Shown here one piece after another: positions 43,186-53,287 of a DNA stretch of 64,000 nucleotides. The stretch's first letter is position 1, and every line of letters begins with the position of its first letter. The translations under genes were made by a program, and so were the position numbers. Location: contig NZ_PZJX01000057.1 of assembly GCF_003034915.1 (NCBI RefSeq), forward strand, positions 56,050 through 120,049. The letters run 5' to 3'. The notes under the pieces were generated by a model, which searched no databases, was not told the DNA's origin, and saw nothing but the letters and a program-made list of their open reading frames with translations. The stretch comes from Mesorhizobium helmanticense. GTDB taxonomy: Bacteria > Pseudomonadota > Alphaproteobacteria > Rhizobiales > Rhizobiaceae.

Positions 43186-43214
43186 CTTGCGCGTTGCGCA
43201 GCCTGTTCTTATAT
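43186..43214 (+). promoter_or_regulatory. RpoH-like heat-shock promoter of dnaK
   Basis: CTTG (43186-43189), an 18-bp spacer and CTTATAT (43208-43214) match the alphaproteobacterial RpoH pattern CTTG-N17/18-CYTATNT. An overlapping sigma-70-like reading (TTGCGC, 16 bp, TTATAT) is also possible. The dnaK start is about 120 bp downstream. Confidence 0.65.
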
Positions 43215-43335
43215 ACGCGCCAAGCCGTTCAGCGCCGGAATGCCGGTTGCTGGGAACGGAATTTCTTGTGAACAGGGGCTTTCGTCGGAACGCCTTACGG
43301 GTCCTGAGAGCCTGCTTAGCGGAGAGACTAGAAAA

Positions 43336-45252
<1,917 letters not shown>

Positions 45253-45275
45253 GCCGTCTGACGGCGAATAGAGCG

Positions 45276-45304
45276 AAAAGCCCGGCGCACAGCCGGGCTT
45301 TTTT
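45276..45304 (+). terminator. Rho-independent terminator after dnaK
   Basis: AAAAGCCCGGC (45276-45286) pairs with GCCGGGCTTTT (45292-45302) around a 5-nt loop, and the T run continues to 45304. A strong terminator between dnaK and dnaJ. Confidence 0.9.
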
Positions 45305-45425
45305 GCAACCCTCGCCGAAAAAATGCAGGCCTTGTCGAAAAAATGCGGGCAACCCCTTCTCGACACTGGCATCCCGGCGCCATCGCACCTAAATCGAAAC
45401 AACGTGCCGGCAAACGACGCAAAGA

Positions 45426-45450
45426 GCCTAGAGACAAAGTGCCTAGAGAC
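45426..45450 (+). repeat. Direct repeat upstream of dnaJ
   Basis: GCCTAGAGAC occurs at 45426-45435 and again at 45441-45450, 27 bp before the dnaJ start. Just upstream, CGAAAAAATGC is also repeated (from about 45316 and 45335). They lie in the presumed dnaJ promoter or leader; no function is known. Confidence 0.5.
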
Positions 45451-45476
45451 GTTGAGTATCCGGACTGCGGGAAAAG

Positions 45477-46607
45477 ATGAAAGCTGATTTCTACGAAACG
45501 CTGGGCGTCGAGAAAGGCGCCGACGACAAGGAGCTCAAGAGCGCTTTCCGCAAGCTCGCCATGCAGTTCCATCCCGACCGCAATCCCGGCGACCATTCCT
45601 GCGAGCACAAGTTCAAGGAAATCAACGAGGCCTACGAGACGCTGAAGGACCCGCAGAAGCGCGCAGCCTATGATCGCTTCGGCCACGCCGCCTTCGAACA
45701 TGGCGGCATGAATGGCGGGGCGCAGGGCTTTGGCGCCGGCGGCTTCGCCGACATTTTCGAGGATATTTTCGGCGACATGATGGGCGGGCGCCAGCGCCGT
45801 TCGTCGGGCGGGCGCGAGCGCGGCGCCGATTTGCGCTACAATATGGAAATCACGCTGGAAGAGGCATTTGCGGGCAAGACTGCGCAAATCCACGTGCCGG
45901 CCTCGATCTCTTGCACGGAATGTTCCGGCAGCGGCGCCAAGCCGGGCACCCAGCCGGTCACCTGCTCGATGTGCAACGGCCATGGCAAGGTGCGCGCCAC
46001 GCAAGGCTTCTTCTCGATCGAGCGTACTTGTCCGCAATGCCAGGGGCGTGGCCAGACCATCAAGGAGCCGTGTCCGAAATGCGCCGGCCAGGGCCGCGTC
46101 ACCGAGGAGCGCTCGCTGTCGGTCAACATCCCGGCCGGTATCGAGGACGGCACCCGCATCCGGCTTGCCAATGAGGGCGAGGCCGGCCTGCGCGGCGGCC
46201 CGTCCGGCGATCTCTATATTTTCCTCGCGGTCAAGCCGCACGAATTCTTCCAGCGCGACGGCGCCGATCTCTATTGCAAGGTGCCGATCTCGATGACGAC
46301 GGCCGCCCTTGGCGGCTCCTTCGAAGTGGCGACGCTGGACGGCACCCAGACCAAGGTGAAGGTGCCCGAAGGCACCCAGAATGGCCGCCAGTTCCGCCTC
46401 AAGGGCAAGGGCATGCCGGTGCTGCGCCAGCCGAATGTCGGCGATCTCTACATCCAGACCGCGGTCGAGACGCCGCAGAACCTGTCGCGCCGCCAGCGCG
46501 AGCTGCTGGAAGAGTTCGAGCAGCTTTCCTCGCAGGACAATTCGCCCCAGTCGAGCGGCTTTTTCGCCCGCATGAAGGACTTTTTCGAGGCCTTCGGCGA
46601 GCGCTGA
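45477..46607 (+). CDS. dnaJ: Chaperone protein DnaJ (Hsp40)
   Basis: A 376-residue type I Hsp40. The J domain (1-70) has the HPD motif (FHPDRNPGD), followed by a Gly/Phe-rich region (about 75-115). Four CxxCxGxG zinc-binding repeats follow (CTECSGSG, CSMCNGHG, CPQCQGRG, CPKCAGQG), then the C-terminal substrate-binding domains. It stimulates DnaK's ATPase. Separated from dnaK by 224 bp containing a terminator. Confidence 0.97.
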   Translation: MKADFYETLGVEKGADDKELKSAFRKLAMQFHPDRNPGDHSCEHKFKEINEAYETLKDPQKRAAYDRFGHAAFEHGGMNGGAQGFGAGGFADIFEDIFGDMMGGRQRRSSGGRERGADLRYNMEITLEEAFAGKTAQIHVPASISCTECSGSGAKPGTQPVTCSMCNGHGKVRATQGFFSIERTCPQCQGRGQTIKEPCPKCAGQGRVTEERSLSVNIPAGIEDGTRIRLANEGEAGLRGGPSGDLYIFLAVKPHEFFQRDGADLYCKVPISMTTAALGGSFEVATLDGTQTKVKVPEGTQNGRQFRLKGKGMPVLRQPNVGDLYIQTAVETPQNLSRRQRELLEEFEQLSSQDNSPQSSGFFARMKDFFEAFGER

Positions 46608-46671
46608 AGCAATTCAAGCGGGCAAGGTGTATAATTGACCTGCTCGCAAGGCTTTGGACTTTCGTTTTTGG

Positions 46672-46718
46672 GGCATGTCGTTATCGCAAAACCGCTACGC
46701 ACTTTTGCGCGACATGCC
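46672..46718. repeat. Dispersed repeat, family A, copy 2 (single hairpin)
   Basis: GGCATGTCG (from 46672) pairs with CGACATGCC (to 46718). The interior contains CGCAAAACCGCTACGCAC and CTTTTGCG, matching copy 1 at 24940-24989 with few changes. Only the second hairpin of the composite element is present. It lies between dnaJ and pmtA. Confidence 0.75.
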
Positions 46719-46811
46719 TTAGCGTCATCAACACCTTATGCGGGCATTCGCCTTGCCTTGAACCCCGTAGCTGCTAAGTAGCGTCCCGGGGGAGCGTTCA
46801 GGAGAACTTGC

Positions 46812-47414
46812 ATGGCACGTGGTCCCGGATTGCGAAAAGCGCTGGCAGAAAAGTTCGACGACGAACTGAAGTTCTTCAAGGGCTGGATCGACAAGCCGAA
46901 GGCGGTCGGTTCGATCGTGCCGACCAGTTCCATCACCGCCCGCAAGATGGCCTCGATCGTCAATCCCAAATCGGGCCTGCCGGTGCTCGAAGTCGGACCC
47001 GGAACCGGCGTCATCACCCGTGCCATCCTCGCCCATGGTGTGCGGCCTGAGAATCTTTATGCGGTTGAATATTCAACTGATTTCGTGCGCCATCTGCGCC
47101 GGCTCTATCCCGGCGTCAACGTTATCGAGGGTGACGCCTTCAATCTCGACGCCACGCTTGGCGACAGACGCGACATGGTGTTCGATTCGGTCGTCTCCGG
47201 CGTGCCGCTGCTCAATTTTCCGGTCGCCCAGCGCATCGCCTATATCGAAAGCCTGCTCGACCGTATCCCCGTAGGCCGCCCGGTCGTGCAGCTGACCTAT
47301 GGCCCGCTGTCGCCGATCCCGCCCGGCCGCGGCGACTATACGGTGAAGCATTTCGACTTCATCATACGCAACATCCCGCCGACGCAGCTATGGATCTACC
47401 GAAGGGAGGGATAA
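46812..47414 (+). CDS. pmtA: Phosphatidylethanolamine N-methyltransferase (PmtA type)
   Basis: A 200-residue soluble methyltransferase. The SAM-binding motif I is VLEVGPGTGVITRAIL at about 58-73. GSIVPTSSITARKMASIV and VVQLTYGPLSPIP resemble the Rhodobacter/Sinorhizobium PmtA family. It methylates phosphatidylethanolamine in three steps to phosphatidylcholine, a membrane lipid important in rhizobia. AGGAG precedes the start. It stands between two repeats and is presumably transcribed alone. Confidence 0.88.
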   Translation: MARGPGLRKALAEKFDDELKFFKGWIDKPKAVGSIVPTSSITARKMASIVNPKSGLPVLEVGPGTGVITRAILAHGVRPENLYAVEYSTDFVRHLRRLYPGVNVIEGDAFNLDATLGDRRDMVFDSVVSGVPLLNFPVAQRIAYIESLLDRIPVGRPVVQLTYGPLSPIPPGRGDYTVKHFDFIIRNIPPTQLWIYRREG

Positions 47415-47485
47415 GGGAGTAGGCAGTAGGGAATAGTCAGGAGCCGCCGATCTCCTACTGCCTATTCCCTACTGCCTACGCCCTT
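47413..47485. repeat. Long intergenic inverted repeat with internal direct repeat
   Basis: GTAGGCAGTAGGGAATAG (47419-47436) is perfectly complementary to 47462-47479, an 18-bp stem extended outward by AAGGG/CCCTT. The right half contains CTACTGCCTA twice (47455-47464 and 47470-47479). It starts at the pmtA stop and ends 9 bp before the next gene, and may act as a strong mRNA hairpin. Confidence 0.8.
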
Positions 47486-47494
47486 TGCGAAGCA

Positions 47495-48091
47495 ATGTCC
47501 CTGATCCCGAAAATTCTTGTCTTCGCCGGCTCGGTTCGATCAGGCGCCTATAGCGGCAGGACCGCCGATGTGGCGCAGAAGGAACTTGCCATGCAGGGCG
47601 CCGAGGTGACCCGCATCTCGCTTGCCGACTATCCGCTGCCGATCCTGGACGAGGATCTGGAAAAGGAAAAGGGCATCCCTGAAAACGCCATGAAGCTCGG
47701 CCGGCTGATCGCCGCCCATGACGGCGTGCTGATCGCGACGCCGGAATATAATGGCTCCATCCCGCCGCTGCTCAAGAACAGCATCGACTGGGTGAGCCGG
47801 GCGCGCCGGGATGGCAGCCGCTCGTTCAGGCCGCTTGCCGGCAAGGTCGCCGGCCTCTGCTCGTCTTCCAAAGGAAACTTCGCCGGGATACGCTGCATCA
47901 ACCATCTGCGCGCCGTTCTGGTGCGTTGCCAGATGGAGGTGGTGACGCCGGAGTGCTCGGTGCCGGGGGGCGGCAACGCCTTCGACGAGGCCGGGAATTT
48001 CAGGGACGAAAGACTGCACAAATCGATGGAGCACCTATGCCGCACGCTGATCGAAACCTCGCGCATGCTGTCCACCCGGATCGAGACGTGA
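47495..48091 (+). CDS. NAD(P)H-dependent FMN reductase (flavodoxin-like fold)
   Basis: A 198-residue FMN-reductase family protein. AGSVRSGAYSGRTADVA is the phosphate-binding loop and TPEYNGSIPPLLKNSIDWVS the flavin-binding signature of the ChrR/ArsH/SsuE-like group. It probably reduces FMN, quinones or other electron acceptors. Its stop overlaps a possible GTG start of pyrF (48088), implying an operon with pyrF and the DUF1330 gene. Confidence 0.88.
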   Translation: MSLIPKILVFAGSVRSGAYSGRTADVAQKELAMQGAEVTRISLADYPLPILDEDLEKEKGIPENAMKLGRLIAAHDGVLIATPEYNGSIPPLLKNSIDWVSRARRDGSRSFRPLAGKVAGLCSSSKGNFAGIRCINHLRAVLVRCQMEVVTPECSVPGGGNAFDEAGNFRDERLHKSMEHLCRTLIETSRMLSTRIET

Positions 48092-48108
48092 TCCACGCCG
48101 AAGACGCC

Positions 48109-48807
48109 ATGCGCGCCGGCACCATGCAGGACAGGCTGATCGTCGGCCTCGACGTGCCGACGCTGAAGGAGGCCGAAAAGGCGGTGCGTGAGCTCGACGG
48201 CGTCGTTTCCTTCTACAAGATCGGCTATCAGCTCGCCTTCGCCGGCGGGCTGGATTTCGCCCGCGAACTCGCCAGCGGCGGCACCAAGATCTTCCTCGAC
48301 ATGAAGCTGCTCGACATCGACAACACGGTGGCCAAGGGCGTCGAGAACATCGTCAAGATGGGCATGACCATGCTGACGCTGCATGCGTATCCCAAGACGA
48401 TGCGGGCGGCGGTCGAGGCCGCCAGGGGCAGCGATCTCTGCCTGCTCGCCGTCACCGTTTTGACCTCGATGGACGAGCAGGACGTGATCGACGCCGGCTA
48501 TGAATACGACCCGCATACGCTGGTGCTGAGGCGTTCCGAACAGGCGCTGCATGCCGGCATGGGCGGCATCGTCTGCTCGGCCGAGGAAGCGGAAGCGGTG
48601 CGCCGGATCGTCGGCCCCAACATGGCCGTGGTGACGCCGGGAATACGGCCCAAGGGCAGCGACCATGGCGACCAGAAACGCGTGGTGACGCCGGCGCAGG
48701 CGATCCGCAACGGCTCCAGCCATCTCGTCGTCGGCCGGCCGATCGTCGGCGCGGCCGACAGGCGAGCGGTCGCGGAAGCCATCTTGGCCGAGATGCGCTC
48801 GGCTTAA
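48109..48807 (+). CDS. pyrF: Orotidine 5'-phosphate decarboxylase
   Basis: A 232-residue TIM barrel. RLIVGLDVP begins the fold; FLDMKLLDIDNTV carries the catalytic D-x-K-x-x-D array. VVTPGIRPKGSDHGDQ and VVGRPI form the phosphate-binding end. It catalyses the last step of UMP synthesis. Start 48109 gives a family-typical N-terminus. GTG 48088 (overlapping the upstream stop) and ATG 48124 are alternatives. Confidence 0.94.
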   Translation: MRAGTMQDRLIVGLDVPTLKEAEKAVRELDGVVSFYKIGYQLAFAGGLDFARELASGGTKIFLDMKLLDIDNTVAKGVENIVKMGMTMLTLHAYPKTMRAAVEAARGSDLCLLAVTVLTSMDEQDVIDAGYEYDPHTLVLRRSEQALHAGMGGIVCSAEEAEAVRRIVGPNMAVVTPGIRPKGSDHGDQKRVVTPAQAIRNGSSHLVVGRPIVGAADRRAVAEAILAEMRSA

Positions 48808-48825
48808 CAATTTCGGAGAGAAAGC

Positions 48826-49113
48826 ATGCCAAAGGGATACTGGATCGCCCGCGTCGATGTGCGCGACGCCGAAGGCTACAAGGACTACGTCGCCGCCGCC
48901 AAGCTTGCCTTCGACCGCTTCGACGTAAAATTCCTGGCGCGCGGCGGCGAGCATGAAAAGGCCGAGGGGCCTGGCCGCGCACGCAACGTGATCATCGAAT
49001 TTCCATCGCTCGCCGACGCGCATGACTGCTACCACTCGCCGGAATATCAGCGCGCCGTCGCCATCCGCCAGAAGGTCGCCGATGGCGAGATCGTGCTGGT
49101 CGAGGGGACATGA
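48826..49113 (+). CDS. DUF1330 family protein
   Basis: A 95-residue protein with the DUF1330 pattern (YWIARVDVRDAEGYKDYVAA, and later VIIEFPSLADAHDCYHSPEY). This is a dimeric alpha/beta-barrel fold of unknown function. CGGAGAG precedes the start, 18 bp after pyrF, so it is probably co-transcribed. Family-A repeat copy 3 begins 4 bp after its stop. Confidence 0.88.
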   Translation: MPKGYWIARVDVRDAEGYKDYVAAAKLAFDRFDVKFLARGGEHEKAEGPGRARNVIIEFPSLADAHDCYHSPEYQRAVAIRQKVADGEIVLVEGT

Positions 49114-49117
49114 TTTA

Positions 49118-49225
49118 ATGCATGTCGCGCAAAGTGTGCAGCGGTTTTTTGCGGTAGCGACATGCATAAAAACAGGAACCTAAAGCGCGTCGCATGAGGC
49201 CGGTCGAACGCGACGCGCTTTAGGT
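49118..49225. repeat. Composite dispersed repeat, family A, copy 3 (inverted)
   Basis: ATGCATGTCG (49118-49127) pairs with CGACATGCAT (49158-49167). After a short TAAAAACAGGA linker, ACCTAAAGCGCGTCGC (49178-49193) pairs with 49210-49225. It has the same two-hairpin plan as 24894-24990 in opposite orientation. The second arm contains the stop codon of the LtrA gene. Confidence 0.8.
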
Positions 49226-50506
49226 CGAGGTCGCAGGCTGGTCTGGAGTTAGGCCCTGGTCGTTGGCGAGCGCCTCGGCCTGGTGCCGATGCCCGAGCAT
49301 TTCGTAGCCGACGACCGTGACGGCGGGGGCGAGCATGAGAATGACGAGGCAAATCGCCATGTCGACGCCGGCAAGCGCGGCGAAAACGGCGAGTGCGACG
49401 ACCGCCGCCGTCGCGACAAGCAGCCAGGCATGCAGGGGATCGAAGCGCGGCACCAGATAGTAGTAGAGCGCATAGATCGACCCCAGGAAAACACCCACGG
49501 GAACGGCGGCGGTAAGCAGCGTCGCGAGCGGGCCGATGTGAGCCTTGTGCTCGATGAAATAGGCCGCGACATGGAGGCCGGCGCCGGTTGCGACGATGGC
49601 GGTTACAATCACCATTTGCCCATAACCCCAGACGAATGAGCGCTCGCGGTGGCTGTGAAGTACCCGGGCGGAAGGCAGTATATAGTAGACCCACCACATC
49701 CCGAAAGTCAGCCCGGTGCCGGCGATGCAGACCAGCGCCGCGTCCATTGTCCAGCCCTGTTCCTCGACCACGGCCGACAGCGTTGCGAGGGTGCCGACGA
49801 CTCCCTCGCCCAGGGCAATGATGGCGAACAGGCTGTAGCGCTCCGCCATGTGATGGGCGTGCCAGGGCGTGCCGCCGTCCTTGCCTTCCGCTATCACCGG
49901 CCCCGCCAATTCGATGACTGCGAGGATGCAGGCGAGTATGAGGCTCACGCCGACCGGAAAATCAACGACGATCTGCACCACCCAGCCGATCTGGGCGATC
50001 GAGACGGCGATGGCATAGGTCAGACAGGCCCGGCGCCGGACAGGATCCTGCCTGGCAGCGCGCAGCCACTGGAAGACCATGGCCAAGCGCATGATCACGT
50101 AACCCAGCACCATGATCGAATTGTCGAGGTGCTCGCCGTGTTCGATGGAGGCGAACATGCGCGGCAGGCCGATCGCCAGCACCAGCACGCCGATCATCTG
50201 CACCATGGTGACGAGGCGGAAGGCCCAGTCGTCGGTGTCATAGGCCGAGGAGAACCACGAGAAATTTATCCAGGCCCAGCAGATGGCAAAGCTGGCGAAG
50301 CCAAAGCCGAGCAGGCCTGCAAGGTAGTGGCCTTCAGCCAGCGCATGGGCGAGTTGGGAAGCGGCAAAGCTGAAAGCGGTGACGAAGGTCAGGTCGAACA
50401 GAAGTTCGAGCGGGGTCGCGGTCCTATGCCCCTCATATGGATCGCGTCCGCTCATGCGCCGGATATGATGGTGAAGGCTCTCGGACCTGACAGGCGTGGT
50501 GCTCAT
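49220..50506 (-). CDS. LtrA family membrane protein (low temperature requirement A)
   Basis: A 428-residue integral membrane protein with about 10-12 hydrophobic segments. The N-terminal signature TPLELLFDLTFVTAFSFAAS and the later HAHHMAERYSLFAIIALGEG are diagnostic of the bacterial LtrA family. The biochemical role of the family is not settled. Its stop codon (49220-49222) lies inside a repeat arm, so its C-terminal residues may have been set by repeat insertion. Confidence 0.88.
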   Translation of the reverse strand: MSTTPVRSESLHHHIRRMSGRDPYEGHRTATPLELLFDLTFVTAFSFAASQLAHALAEGHYLAGLLGFGFASFAICWAWINFSWFSSAYDTDDWAFRLVTMVQMIGVLVLAIGLPRMFASIEHGEHLDNSIMVLGYVIMRLAMVFQWLRAARQDPVRRRACLTYAIAVSIAQIGWVVQIVVDFPVGVSLILACILAVIELAGPVIAEGKDGGTPWHAHHMAERYSLFAIIALGEGVVGTLATLSAVVEEQGWTMDAALVCIAGTGLTFGMWWVYYILPSARVLHSHRERSFVWGYGQMVIVTAIVATGAGLHVAAYFIEHKAHIGPLATLLTAAVPVGVFLGSIYALYYYLVPRFDPLHAWLLVATAAVVALAVFAALAGVDMAICLVILMLAPAVTVVGYEMLGHRHQAEALANDQGLTPDQPATST

Positions 50507-50601
50507 TGCGCGGCTTTCGCTGACGATGCCACGACAGTATAGGCCAAGCGAAACGCGTCAAGGCGCGGCTATCGCACTGCCGGCGCGAGCCGTTCCGGTG
50601 G

Positions 50602-51660
50602 TCAGTCCGACAGTCGGTTGGCAGCGGTTTCGGCCATGGCATCCGCCAGGCTCAGGCCCCATTGCGTGCGGCAATAGGCGCGGAAATCGAAGCAGGGCAG
50701 GCCGGGACAGACCTCGAATTCGATGAGGTGAACATGGTCGTCCGCCTCGACCCTGAAATCGATGGAAAACACATCGCGCAGGCCGAACCCGGTCACCAGC
50801 CGCTCGGCGATGCGACGGATTGTTGCGGCGGCGCCCGGCTGGCTGTCGGCAACCGACTCAAGCACCGGCTCCATATACTTTCCCGCCGCCTTGGCTGCCT
50901 CGCCGGTGTCGCCGTAGAGCGCCAGGCTGTCGGCCATGGTCTGGAAATCGCCACCTGAATCGACAAAGGCGATGCCGAGCGCCTCGACGCCAGTGTCCGG
51001 CTTCAGACCCAGAAAACTTGCGCGCACATTGCGCCCGGCGACATAGGGCTGCACGACGACATCGTCGCGATAGGCGGCAAAGACGCGCCGGCTGAGTTCA
51101 AGCGCGTGGCCGAGATCGCCGCTATGCGAATCCGGCCAGATGCCGATCTTGGCGCCGAGCCGGTTCGGCTTGACGAACCAGCCGGCCGGCGAGGCCGGCG
51201 GTTCGACCAGCCAGCGGCCGTCGCGGGCGAGGCCGGCCTGCGGCACAGGCAGGCCGAGGGCGCCGAGCACGGCGCCGGCGCGGAACTTGTCCTGGCAGAG
51301 CGCAAACAGCGCATCGTCGGCGCCAATCACCTTGAGGCCGTTCAGCCTCGCCAGAGCAGGTGCGGCGCCGCCACGGAAATAGGCGATGCCGTCGGTCAGC
51401 GTCCAGACCAGCGTCACCCTGGGGTCCTCGCCGGCGAGCGCGCTGGCGGCATCGTCGAGCGCCACCGGCGCGAAGGACAGCCCGCGCTTCAGGCAGGCCG
51501 CCGCCAGCGCGTCGAACTCGGGCGCGATATCGGTCGATTGCGCCAGATAGGAGGCGATCTCGGCGGCGCGTTCCGGCAAATGGCCATCGGCGACCAGCCG
51601 GTCGATGCAGGCCTTTTCCGGCTCGTAGACGAGGATCAGCTTCGGCTTGCGGCTTGACAT
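50602..51660 (-). CDS. ATP-grasp domain protein (D-Ala-D-Ala ligase-like)
   Basis: A 352-residue protein with an N-terminal pre-ATP-grasp region (about 1-110), then an ATP-grasp fold (GWFVKPNRLGAKIGI, VVVQPYVAGRNVRASF, FSIDFRVEADDHVHLIEFEV with metal-binding acidic residues). Start 51660 at MSSRKPKLILVYEP. Such enzymes join a carboxylate to an amine or thiol using ATP. It does not match Ddl in the N-terminal half and is not next to cell-wall genes, so the substrate is unknown. Confidence 0.8.
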   Translation of the reverse strand: MSSRKPKLILVYEPEKACIDRLVADGHLPERAAEIASYLAQSTDIAPEFDALAAACLKRGLSFAPVALDDAASALAGEDPRVTLVWTLTDGIAYFRGGAAPALARLNGLKVIGADDALFALCQDKFRAGAVLGALGLPVPQAGLARDGRWLVEPPASPAGWFVKPNRLGAKIGIWPDSHSGDLGHALELSRRVFAAYRDDVVVQPYVAGRNVRASFLGLKPDTGVEALGIAFVDSGGDFQTMADSLALYGDTGEAAKAAGKYMEPVLESVADSQPGAAATIRRIAERLVTGFGLRDVFSIDFRVEADDHVHLIEFEVCPGLPCFDFRAYCRTQWGLSLADAMAETAANRLSD

Positions 51661-51767
51661 GGGTGAGCGATTCCTGGCGGCGCGATCGCCTAGCATCGCA
51701 TGGCCAATGTATCAGGCTTTCGCTGAACCGACACCGGCCGGATGCCCGCACGACAGCGTGGTCATGC

Positions 51768-52649
51768 TCAAGCGATCAGCACGCGCGGCTCGAGGCGGCC
51801 GTTTACCGGGATGTCGAGCAGAAATGTCATGCCGCCCTGGAGGTCCAGCAGGCGCTGCTTCTCACTCTTGCCCGACCAGGCGGAGGTGACCGCCAGCCGG
51901 TCGGCATTCCGGCCGACAAAGGCCGGGCAGGACGGCTGCGTCACCGGCATCGCGACCGTACGGACGAGCTTGCCGTCGGGCGCGTAGGCCTCGATGACGC
52001 TGCCGCCCCAGCAGGCGTTCCACAATATGCCGTCACGGTCGAACACCGAGCCGTCGATATAGCCTTTGGCCGAGCGGTGATCGACGAAGACCTTTGGTTC
52101 GCCAACCGGCAGCCCGGTTGCCGGATCGCAGCCGACGCGCATCAAAAGGCCGGTGCTGGTGTCGGTGTAATGGGCGACCGTGCCATCCTCGGAAAAACAG
52201 ATCGAGTTCGACACCGTGATGCCGGAATAGAGTTGCCGCAACTCGCCCTTGAAAAACCAGTAGATCGAGCCGGCGCCCTTCTCCTCGCCCTTGCCCATCG
52301 TGCCGACCCAGAAGGCGCCGCACGGGTGGACGCGGGAATCGTTCGAGCGGGTGACAGCATTATCGGCCTCGATCGGCGTATGCAGCGTCAGCTTGCCGGT
52401 CGCGACATCGCGGACAAAGAGGCCGGTCTCGGTGGCGATCAACTGGCGCTGCCCGTCGATGATGGCGATGGCGCTCGCCATCTGGCCAAGGTCGTGGGCG
52501 GTGGTCGCGCCACCGGACAAGCTTTTTTCCAGAAGCTGGCCGTTGACGATGTCGAACCAGTAGAGCGTATCGGTGGCCGGGTCGTAGCTCGGCCCCTCGC
52601 CGAGCTGGCAGACATGATCGGAAAAGACGGAAACGATGATCTCGGTCAT
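51768..52649 (-). CDS. SMP-30/gluconolactonase family lactonase
   Basis: A 293-residue six-bladed beta-propeller. LGEGPSYDPATDTLYWFDIVN supplies the first metal-binding Glu and the fold's hallmark; NDSRVHPCGAFWVGTM holds the conserved Asn/Asp; and YIDGSVFDRDGILWNA the last ligand region. It likely hydrolyses a sugar lactone (galactono- or arabinono-lactone) made by the SDR of the same operon. Its start overlaps the aldolase stop by 4 bp. Confidence 0.9.
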   Translation of the reverse strand: MTEIIVSVFSDHVCQLGEGPSYDPATDTLYWFDIVNGQLLEKSLSGGATTAHDLGQMASAIAIIDGQRQLIATETGLFVRDVATGKLTLHTPIEADNAVTRSNDSRVHPCGAFWVGTMGKGEEKGAGSIYWFFKGELRQLYSGITVSNSICFSEDGTVAHYTDTSTGLLMRVGCDPATGLPVGEPKVFVDHRSAKGYIDGSVFDRDGILWNACWGGSVIEAYAPDGKLVRTVAMPVTQPSCPAFVGRNADRLAVTSAWSGKSEKQRLLDLQGGMTFLLDIPVNGRLEPRVLIA

Positions 52650-53287
52650 GGCGCTGCTCCAAACGCCGCATCCCAGGCCGTAACGGCGGTCCGCGCCCGT
52701 GTCGCCACCTCATCGACGCTCATGCCAGGCTTGAACAGGCTGGAGCCGAGGCCGAAGACGCTGACGCCGACTGCCTTGTAGCCGACAAAGTCCTTGTCCG
52801 AGACACCGCCGACCGCGCCGACCAGCGTCCTGGCGGGCAAGACCGCGCGCATCGCCGCGATGCCGGCGGCGCCAAGCACGCTGGCCGGAAAGAATTTCAG
52901 CGCCGAGGCACCGAGCCGGATGGCCTGGAACGCCTCGGTGGGCGTGAACACGCCGGGCATCGTCACCATGCCGTACTTCATCGCGCGGGCCATCACTTTG
53001 GCATCGATGTTGGGGCTGACCAGCAGCCGCCCGCCAGCCTTGTGCAGGCCATCGACATCGCCTGATGTCAGTACCGTGCCGGCGCCGACCAGCGCCGTCC
53101 CGGGAAGCGCCTTGACGATGCTGGCGATGGAGACAAACGGCTCAGGCGAATTGAGCGGCACTTCGATGGCTTCGATGCCGGCCTCGAAAACCGCCTGACC
53201 GACGGCCACCGCCTCGTCCGGCCTGAGGCCGCGCAGGATGGCGACGAGGCCGCGCCCAAGCTTCGGAAAAGGTGCGGTCTCGGTCAT
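52646..53287 (-). CDS. dgoA: 2-dehydro-3-deoxy-6-phosphogalactonate aldolase
   Basis: A 213-residue class I KDPG/KDPGal aldolase. EVPLNSPEP contains the catalytic Glu of the family, VGAGTVL and SPNIDAKVM follow, and LKFFPAS carries the Schiff-base lysine at about 131. It cleaves KDPGal to pyruvate and glyceraldehyde 3-phosphate. The galactonate assignment rests on overlap with the kinase (ATGA). A KDPG activity is possible by sequence alone. Confidence 0.9.
   Translation of the reverse strand: MTETAPFPKLGRGLVAILRGLRPDEAVAVGQAVFEAGIEAIEVPLNSPEPFVSIASIVKALPGTALVGAGTVLTSGDVDGLHKAGGRLLVSPNIDAKVMARAMKYGMVTMPGVFTPTEAFQAIRLGASALKFFPASVLGAAGIAAMRAVLPARTLVGAVGGVSDKDFVGYKAVGVSVFGLGSSLFKPGMSVDEVATRARTAVTAWDAAFGAAP

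Noticed and set aside
47413..47485. Rho-independent terminator after pmtA
   Set aside because: The stem is long and perfect but there is no T-tract on either strand; reported as a repeat instead.
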